Origin: Candidatus Poseidoniaceae archaeon
GTDB taxonomy: Archaea > Thermoplasmatota > Poseidoniia > Poseidoniales > Poseidoniaceae
Assembly (NCBI GenBank): GCA_013330765.1
Contig: DUHU01000196.1
Coordinates: forward strand, 1 to 6,350
DNA length: 6,350 bases
Direction of reading: 5' to 3'
Shown here in pieces: positions 1 through 4,330 of this stretch (the stretch's first letter is position 1; each line of letters opens with the position of its first letter). The position numbers were made by a program, and so were the translations under genes. The notes below the pieces were generated by a model. That model was given only the letters and a program-made list of their open reading frames with translations. It was not told the DNA's origin and did no database searches.

Positions 1-22
1 AGTTCGAATCTCCGTCCGTGCT
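1..22 (+). tRNA. 3' end of a tRNA, truncated by the window edge
   Basis: The first bases read as the T arm and acceptor strand of a tRNA. Base 2 is G53, bases 3-9 (TTCGAAT) are the T loop, bases 10-14 (CTCCG) are the 3' half of the T stem, bases 15-21 (TCCGTGC) are the 3' acceptor strand, and T22 would be the discriminator base. The two visible bases of the 5' T stem (A1, G2) pair correctly with T11 and C10. CCA is not encoded, because the next bases are CCT; this is common in archaea. The matching acceptor 5' strand would be GCACGGA, which lies outside the window. The anticodon is also outside, so the amino acid cannot be named. The T-loop consensus and stem phasing support the call, but only about a quarter of the gene is visible. 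Confidence 0.66.
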
Positions 23-121
23 CCTCACCCCTTTCAAGCGTGGCTTAGCCATGCCTGACGCACGCACATTTGAAGACCGGAAGCGCGTCGTTCACCCATC
101 CGTCCTTGCGATGGATGACAT

Positions 122-125
122 GGAG
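122..125 (+). promoter_or_regulatory. Ribosome binding site of the class I aminotransferase gene
   Basis: GGAG lies 8 bases before the ATG at 134, a normal Shine-Dalgarno spacing. It supports this start over the nearby ATGs at 111, 115, 120 and 126, which are all in other frames. The rest of the 23-133 spacer shows no convincing archaeal TATA box/BRE and no other gene. Confidence 0.55.
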
Positions 126-133
126 ATGGGACC

Positions 134-1270
134 ATGCCTCGCCCGAACCCGGTGTTTTCAGACGTCGGTCGTGGCTTTGCCGCCTACCTTGCCCCTCCTC
201 CCCCTGACGTGATTCGTTTCACGGTCGGTCAGCCGGATTACCTCACGCCTGAGCCCGTGGTGGAGGAAGCCGTCAAAGCCCTTCGTGGCGGAGCGCACGC
301 CTACACCCGAACCCAAGGCAGTCCGTCGCTGTGTGCCGCGGTTGCGTCCCACTTGGAGGGCTACGGCATTCCTGCCGTGGCTGACGATGTGGTGGTCACG
401 CCCGGATGCAAGCAAGCGGTCCTCTACGCTCTGATTACCACCCTCGAAGCCGGTGATGAGGTGCTCCTGCTCTCACCTGCATGGCCCTCTTACGACGGCA
501 TGGTGCAGATTGCCGGGGGCCGTCCCGTCCACGTTCCCGTGCGTCGCGAGGATTACCATCCGGACCTTGCGGCCATGCGCGAAGCCATCACCCCGGCCAC
601 CAAGGCCATCCTGCTCAACTCACCAAACAATCCGACTGGGGCGGTCTACACCCGTGAGGAAGTGAAGGGCATCGTAGCCCTTGCCGTCGAACATGACCTC
701 TGGATCATCGACGACATGATCTACGCCCCGCTGGCCTTCACCGAGGAGGGATACGCCTCTCCAGCCTCAGTTCCCGGTGGAGCAGAGCGCACCGTGACCG
801 TCGGCGGTTGGTCCAAGGGTTGGGCCATGACGGGGTGGCGGCTTGGATGGATCACGGGTCCTCATGACCTCATGCAAGCGGTGATGACGCTGAACACCAG
901 CGCGTCCACGCACGTGCCGACCTTCCTGATGCCTGCGGCAGAACTGGCCTTGGGCCTCGAAGCGGAGGTCAAAGCCATGGCAAATTCGTTCTCTGCCCGG
1001 CGTATCCTCTTCCACGAAGGTTTGCAGCGCCTGCCTGGTGTCCACGCACCGATGCCGGAAGGCGCCTTCTACGCCTTGGCCGACATCACGGGAACCGGCA
1101 TGGACGACGTCACATTCGCTAACCGCGCCCTCGAAGAAGCGCGTGTTGCGGTCATTCCCGGCTCATTGATGGCCGGCGGCGAAGGGCTCATTCGCATGTC
1201 CTACGCCACCGACGAAGCGTCGATCGCCGAAGGCATGCAACGCCTGCAGACGTGGTTGGAAAGTCTCTGA
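134..1270 (+). CDS. PLP-dependent class I/II aminotransferase (aspartate aminotransferase-like fold)
   Basis: This 378-residue cytoplasmic enzyme belongs to fold-type I, class I/II aminotransferases, which move an amino group between an amino acid and a 2-oxoacid using pyridoxal phosphate. The length is typical (about 380-400). Visible landmarks are: VGQPDYLTPE near residue 31; AYTRTQG at 56-62 with the conserved Tyr57; TPGCKQA at 89-95; the SPAWPSY segment at 114-120; NSPNNPTG at 162-169, with N166 as the cofactor-contacting Asn; DDMIY at 193-197, with D194 facing the pyridine nitrogen and Y197; SKGWAMTGWR at 227-236, with K228 as the Schiff-base lysine and R236 for the phosphate; and IRMSYA at 353-358, with R354 as the substrate-carboxylate arginine. 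The core catalytic set is therefore complete. Two positions deviate from the usual consensus as I remember it: the Arg in the G...LR.A motif is Cys67, and the active-site segment carries extra Trp (W226, W230). The ATG at 134 has a good GGAG site. The gene follows a tRNA and converges on the ATPase gene. Aspartate, alanine or aromatic specificity cannot be read from the sequence, so no symbol is given. Confidence 0.93.
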   Translation: MPRPNPVFSDVGRGFAAYLAPPPPDVIRFTVGQPDYLTPEPVVEEAVKALRGGAHAYTRTQGSPSLCAAVASHLEGYGIPAVADDVVVTPGCKQAVLYALITTLEAGDEVLLLSPAWPSYDGMVQIAGGRPVHVPVRREDYHPDLAAMREAITPATKAILLNSPNNPTGAVYTREEVKGIVALAVEHDLWIIDDMIYAPLAFTEEGYASPASVPGGAERTVTVGGWSKGWAMTGWRLGWITGPHDLMQAVMTLNTSASTHVPTFLMPAAELALGLEAEVKAMANSFSARRILFHEGLQRLPGVHAPMPEGAFYALADITGTGMDDVTFANRALEEARVAVIPGSLMAGGEGLIRMSYATDEASIAEGMQRLQTWLESL

Positions 1271-1279
1271 GCGCATTGT

Positions 1280-2662
1280 TCAGCGGTTTCGCTTCCCTTT
1301 GCCCTTCCCGCCTTTCCCCTTCGCAGGGCGGCGGTGGCGTCCATCGTCTTCCCAAGCCCGGGAATTGCGGGCCCTTCGGTCTTGCTGGTCGACCCAAGCG
1401 TCGCCTGCGTCGGAGCGCGAGGGGCGATCGAGATGGTCCGGCATGTCGGCGAACGATTCGATGGTCAACCGGAGTCCCCCAAGTTCGTCCTGCAGTTGGC
1501 GAACGTTTTCCCCGCCCTTGCCGATCAAAGGTGCAACCATGTGCTTGGGTGCGTAAATGGTGGCGGTCACGTCACTCGTGAAATCGATGGTGCAATCCAC
1601 GCCAACCCATTGGCGGATGTTGTGGGCGAGTTGGGCCTTGGCCAATTTCCGCATCGGAGACTCATGCCCTTGCGGCCCACCGACCGGCACGACGGCGATC
1701 TCCTGGCCAAAGGCGAACATTTCGTGGGTCACTTGCCCGTCGGGGAAGGTGCACACCTCAATGACCGGCCGGGCCAATTCCTCTTGCATCCCGGAAGGTG
1801 GTTTCACGGTCATCTTCAGCTCAAGCACCTGAGCGATTTGTCCCTGTTCAACGTGAATGATGGTGTCCAAAACTTGGCTGACCAGGCCAAGTTCAACCTT
1901 CCCGATGAGGCGCTGCACAGCTTCCAGCGCGGAGTTGGCGTGCGTGACGCCAAGCAGGCCAACGCCGGCAAGACGGACGTCCGCGAAGATTTCGAAATCG
2001 CGAGCGCGGCGCACTTCGTCGAAGATGACGAAGTCCGGGCGAACGAGGAAAATGATCTCCGCGGTCTTCTCCAAGTCGCCTTCCAGTGGCGCGTATTGCG
2101 TGATGCGGTCGGCGAGTTGGAGGTCGCGAGGCGCTTCCATGGTCTTGACCATCGCCCCCACGTTGCGATCGAGATGGCCTGCGATGGCTTGGGCCAGCGT
2201 GGTTTTTCCTGAACCTGGGCGGCCGGAGATGAACACGCCGCGATGATGGTCCGACAAACGGTCGATGAGGCGCTGGTCGAGGTCGTAGGCCTCAATTTCC
2301 AAGCGGGCCACGGGCCTGACGATGGTGATCTCGTGGGCGTCGGCGAAGGGCGGCCACGCCATCGTGATGCGAAGGTCGCCCAATTGGATGACCTGGCAAC
2401 CCTTCCGGTCGATTTCGAGGAAGCAATCGCTGCGATCGTCGTTCGCGTCCACCAAATCGCGGAAATTGTCCATCAACTCGGACATCTGTGGCGTCGCCCA
2501 CGCCTCCTCAACGCCTTCGACTTCACCAAGGCGAAGTTCGGAGATGTGCCCTGCTTTGGTCCGGGGGAGGCAACCCGCCTTGAGGAACAGCGTGGACACC
2601 TGTTCGGTCAACAAAACGTCCACGGAAGCGGGGAGGGCCGGATGGTCTCCGTGGGTGGCCAT
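1280..2662 (-). CDS. PilT/VirB11-like ATPase with C-terminal KH domain, lacking the usual N-terminal PIN domain
   Basis: This 460-residue protein belongs to the archaeal PIN-PilT-like ATPase-KH group; the Sulfolobus member PINA is described as a Holliday-junction-acting hexameric ATPase. Domains in order are: a linker/N-domain at about 17-135, containing the family segment QLGDLRITMAWPPF near 93-106 and EITIVRP near 111-117; a RecA-like ATPase at about 136-330; and a KH domain at about 335-403. Walker A is GRPGSGKTT at 147-155 (K153). The family signature KTMEAPRDLQ starts near 173 and ITQYAPLEGD near 187. Walker B is FVIFDEV at 211-217 (D215, E216), and the His box LGVTHAN is at 237-243 (H241). 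The KH loop GKGG is at 381-384. A hydrophilic tail ends in a Lys/Gly/Arg-rich run (446-460), suited to nucleic acid contact. Family members normally begin with a PIN RNase-like domain of about 150 residues; here only about 15 residues precede the linker. A TGA in frame at 2666-2668 rules out an upstream extension. The ATPase is predicted active. Without PIN it should lack nuclease activity of its own. It probably shares a transcript with the upstream membrane protein gene. Confidence 0.92.
   Translation of the reverse strand: MATHGDHPALPASVDVLLTEQVSTLFLKAGCLPRTKAGHISELRLGEVEGVEEAWATPQMSELMDNFRDLVDANDDRSDCFLEIDRKGCQVIQLGDLRITMAWPPFADAHEITIVRPVARLEIEAYDLDQRLIDRLSDHHRGVFISGRPGSGKTTLAQAIAGHLDRNVGAMVKTMEAPRDLQLADRITQYAPLEGDLEKTAEIIFLVRPDFVIFDEVRRARDFEIFADVRLAGVGLLGVTHANSALEAVQRLIGKVELGLVSQVLDTIIHVEQGQIAQVLELKMTVKPPSGMQEELARPVIEVCTFPDGQVTHEMFAFGQEIAVVPVGGPQGHESPMRKLAKAQLAHNIRQWVGVDCTIDFTSDVTATIYAPKHMVAPLIGKGGENVRQLQDELGGLRLTIESFADMPDHLDRPSRSDAGDAWVDQQDRRARNSRAWEDDGRHRRPAKGKGGKGKGKRNR
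1286..1322 (+). terminator. Pyrimidine-rich tract, possible termination zone for the class I aminotransferase gene
   Basis: Just past the aminotransferase stop, the plus strand is almost purely C and T with several short TTT runs. Archaeal transcription can end on T-rich stretches without a hairpin. The same bases encode the Lys/Gly/Arg tail of the ATPase on the other strand, and that alone may explain the composition. No strong T run is present, so this is a weak call. Confidence 0.18.
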
Positions 2663-2667
2663 GGCTC

Positions 2668-2695
2668 AAGGGAGGGGCTTCACCCCTTCACCCTT
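2668..2695 (-). promoter_or_regulatory. Hairpin in the leader immediately before the ATPase start
   Basis: In the 41-base gap between the membrane gene and the ATPase gene, AAGGG (2668-2672) and AGGGG (2673-2677) pair with CCCTT (2691-2695) and CCCCT (2683-2687). This makes a ten-pair stem with a 5-base loop (2678-2682) and a 3-base bulge (2688-2690). In the minus-strand mRNA it ends 5 bases before the ATG. No normally spaced Shine-Dalgarno precedes that ATG. The nearest GGTGA match to the archaeal anti-SD is about 17 bases upstream and inside the hairpin. It could tune translation of the ATPase or end transcripts of the membrane gene; neither is shown. Confidence 0.4.
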
Positions 2696-2703
2696 CGCCG
2701 TGC

Positions 2704-3060
2704 TCAGACCTTGGCGTTGGGTTCCATCCACAGGTACGTGGCGTAACCGAGCCCCACCGTGGCGAGCATCGTCAACGCGGATTCGGCCATGGGGTAGCCA
2801 AGGCTGTTGACCATCCAGAGCGTTGAGACCATGCCCACCAAAAAGGCCCCAAGGTGGCCGAGAAGGGTGCCAATGCGCAGATCGATGGCCCCGTCAAGCG
2901 GGGAGGATTCAGTGATGGCCCAAACGATGGCCGTCACGGCGCAAGCCGCGATGAGGGCGAGCATGCCGGTCATCATCGTGCCGTCAAGCCACCACACGGC
3001 CAGTCCAACGATTCCTGAGAGCCCGAACATGCGGCTCACGGTGCGCATCGAGAGGGACAT
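2704..3060 (-). CDS. Small four-segment membrane protein of unknown function
   Basis: This is a 118-residue hydrophobic protein that I do not recognise. Numbering from the ATG at 3060, hydrophobic stretches lie at about 11-26 (FGLSGIVGLAVWW), 29-50 (MMTGMLALIAACAV), 63-86 (GTLLGHLGAFLVGM) and 93-112 (LTMLATVGLGYATY). This suggests four membrane segments with a charged loop near 51-62 (ESSPLDGAIDLR). No catalytic motif, Cys pair or signal peptidase site is visible. The start is uncertain. The frame is open to an ATG at 3147 (and to 3207), but the added residues are Arg/Ser-rich and look non-coding. The 3147 ATG does have a GAGG site 7 bases upstream, while the 3060 ATG has only a weak GGGA; 3048 and 3030 are further options. 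It lies 41 bases upstream of the ATPase gene on the same strand, so the two are probably co-transcribed and may act together at the membrane. The length and membrane pattern support a real gene; the role is unknown. Confidence 0.75.
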   Translation of the reverse strand: MSLSMRTVSRMFGLSGIVGLAVWWLDGTMMTGMLALIAACAVTAIVWAITESSPLDGAIDLRIGTLLGHLGAFLVGMVSTLWMVNSLGYPMAESALTMLATVGLGYATYLWMEPNAKV

Positions 3061-3145
3061 GGTTCCCGCACTCGACGTCGATTCTTGAAGCCTCGCGCGC
3101 CTCGCGGCCGGGCGGCTTGATGAGGAAGGGCGCGTTCGGAGGGTC
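3061..3145. promoter_or_regulatory. Divergent intergenic region, presumed promoters for both directions
   Basis: This 85-base spacer separates the membrane protein gene (leftward) from the DegT-family gene (rightward), so it should hold both promoters. It is GC-rich and I see no convincing TATA box or BRE in either direction; the only AT-richer patch is around 3080-3090. GGAGGG at 3138-3143 lies only 2 bases before the rightward ATG, too close for a standard ribosome binding site. If the membrane gene actually starts at 3147, the spacer disappears and the two start codons overlap. Confidence 0.35.
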
Positions 3146-4330
3146 ATGGAGGGGCCTCGGCTGCGTCGACCGTTGACGTCCGTGCCGCCCTTGCCGGCCA
3201 ACGCCATGGACGGCGCAAAGGCCGTGTTGGAAAGCGCACGCCTGTTTCGCTACGGAGAACACGTGCCCGAAGGCACGTGGGTGGCCCGGCTGGAGCGTGC
3301 CTTTGCCGACCACTTTGGCACCCGCTTTGCCGTCGCGGTGAACTCGGGCGGGTCGGCCATGTTCCTCGCGTTGCGTTCTGCGGGCGTGGAGGCCGGCGAC
3401 GTGGTCTTGCTCAACGCCTTCACCCTCGCTCCTGTGCCTGGCGCCATCGAACATCTTGGAGCCAGGGTGGTGCTGGTGGACGTGGACGAGAACCTTCTCG
3501 TGGACCTTGAAGACCTCGAAGCGGCCATCGTCGAGCATCGACCGAAGGCCTTCCTGCTCTCCCACATGCGAGGTCACGTCGCCGACATGGCTGGTGTGGT
3601 GGCCCTGTGCGAAGCCCATGGCGTCTTGCTCGTCGAAGACTGTGCCCACACGTTGGGAGCAAGTTTTGGCGGTCGACCGACGGGGCTCTTTGGGAAGGCC
3701 GGGTGCTTCAGTTTGCAAACCTGGAAGCAGATCAACGCCGGTGAAGGTGGCGTCATCGTCACCGACGACGAGGACCTCGCCGCCCGCGCCATTCTCGCTT
3801 CAGGGGCGTACATGCTCCACGCTCAACACGGAACCCCTCCTTCCGAGGAAGCCATCCAACGGTGGGCGCCCCACACGCCAAACTGCTCCATGCGGCTCAA
3901 CGAATTGGCTGCAGCCATCGCGCTTCCACAGTTGGCGAGCCTTGAGGAGCGAAACGCGGCATGGCGGGCCATCTACCGGCGGTTGGAAGCGGGTCTTGCC
4001 GGCCTGCCCAACCTTCGCATTCCCCAGACCTTGCCCGACGTGGTCCATGCACCGACGTCCTTCCAATTCCTAGCCGCCCTCCCTGCTGAGGACCTTGAGG
4101 CTCGGCTGGCCATCTGCGCAGAACGCGGGGTACCGATCAAATGGTTCGGCCGGCAGCACGCCACCGGTTTCACCAGCGTGCACCGTCACTGGGGCTACGT
4201 TGAGGCAAGGCCGCTGCCGAAGGGGGACGCTGTATTGGCCGGACTGTGCGACATCCGCCTTCCAAGTGACCTCACCGAGGAGGAAGTGGCCACCGTCGTG
4301 GCCGTCGTCCGTTTGGCGTTCGGTCACTGA
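3146..4330 (+). CDS. DegT/DnrJ/EryC1/StrS-family PLP aminotransferase
   Basis: This 394-residue protein is a fold-type I aminotransferase of the family that aminates keto-sugars (usually sugar nucleotides) or related cyclic substrates such as those of AHBA synthase. Its length is typical. Landmarks are: the N-terminal LFRYGEHVPEG segment near 33-43; LERAFADHFGT at 49-59; NSGGSAM at 66-72, equivalent to the family's NSGTxAL phosphate loop; AFTLAPVPGAIEHLGA at 91-106; the MRGHVADM segment at 141-148; VEDCAHTLGA at 163-172 with D165 and H168 at the cofactor; and FSLQTWKQINAGEGG at 188-202, with K194 as the Schiff-base lysine. MRLNELAAAIALPQL at 249-263 is the family's dimer/active-site helix. 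The lysine motif reads SLQ-W-K rather than the common SFHPTK, resembling the SFQ-K type seen in AHBA synthase-like members. No glycosyltransferase or nucleotide-sugar enzyme is next to it here, so the substrate is unknown; surface glycan sugar is a reasonable guess. No in-frame alternative start precedes the ATG. It ends inside the beta-propeller gene, with a 7-base tail-to-tail overlap. Confidence 0.92.
   Translation: MEGPRLRRPLTSVPPLPANAMDGAKAVLESARLFRYGEHVPEGTWVARLERAFADHFGTRFAVAVNSGGSAMFLALRSAGVEAGDVVLLNAFTLAPVPGAIEHLGARVVLVDVDENLLVDLEDLEAAIVEHRPKAFLLSHMRGHVADMAGVVALCEAHGVLLVEDCAHTLGASFGGRPTGLFGKAGCFSLQTWKQINAGEGGVIVTDDEDLAARAILASGAYMLHAQHGTPPSEEAIQRWAPHTPNCSMRLNELAAAIALPQLASLEERNAAWRAIYRRLEAGLAGLPNLRIPQTLPDVVHAPTSFQFLAALPAEDLEARLAICAERGVPIKWFGRQHATGFTSVHRHWGYVEARPLPKGDAVLAGLCDIRLPSDLTEEEVATVVAVVRLAFGH

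Noticed and set aside
18..212. Small plus-strand open frame beginning within the tRNA end
   Set aside because: It starts inside the tRNA acceptor strand and runs out of frame into the class I aminotransferase; nothing supports it as coding.
1334..2212. Long plus-strand open frame (292 codons) opposite the ATPase gene
   Set aside because: It is the antisense shadow of a clearly conserved ATPase in GC-rich DNA; its translation shows no domain or motif of its own.
2243..2810. Plus-strand open frames (167 and 162 codons) spanning the ATPase start, as possible hosts of the missing PIN domain
   Set aside because: They are antisense to the ATPase and membrane protein genes and show no PIN acidic-residue pattern; the PIN domain is truly absent nearby.
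2984..3718. Minus-strand open frame of 244 codons across the divergent region and the DegT-family gene
   Set aside because: Its translation is His/Arg/Gly-rich with no recognisable fold, and it overlaps the well-supported DegT-family gene and the membrane protein gene.
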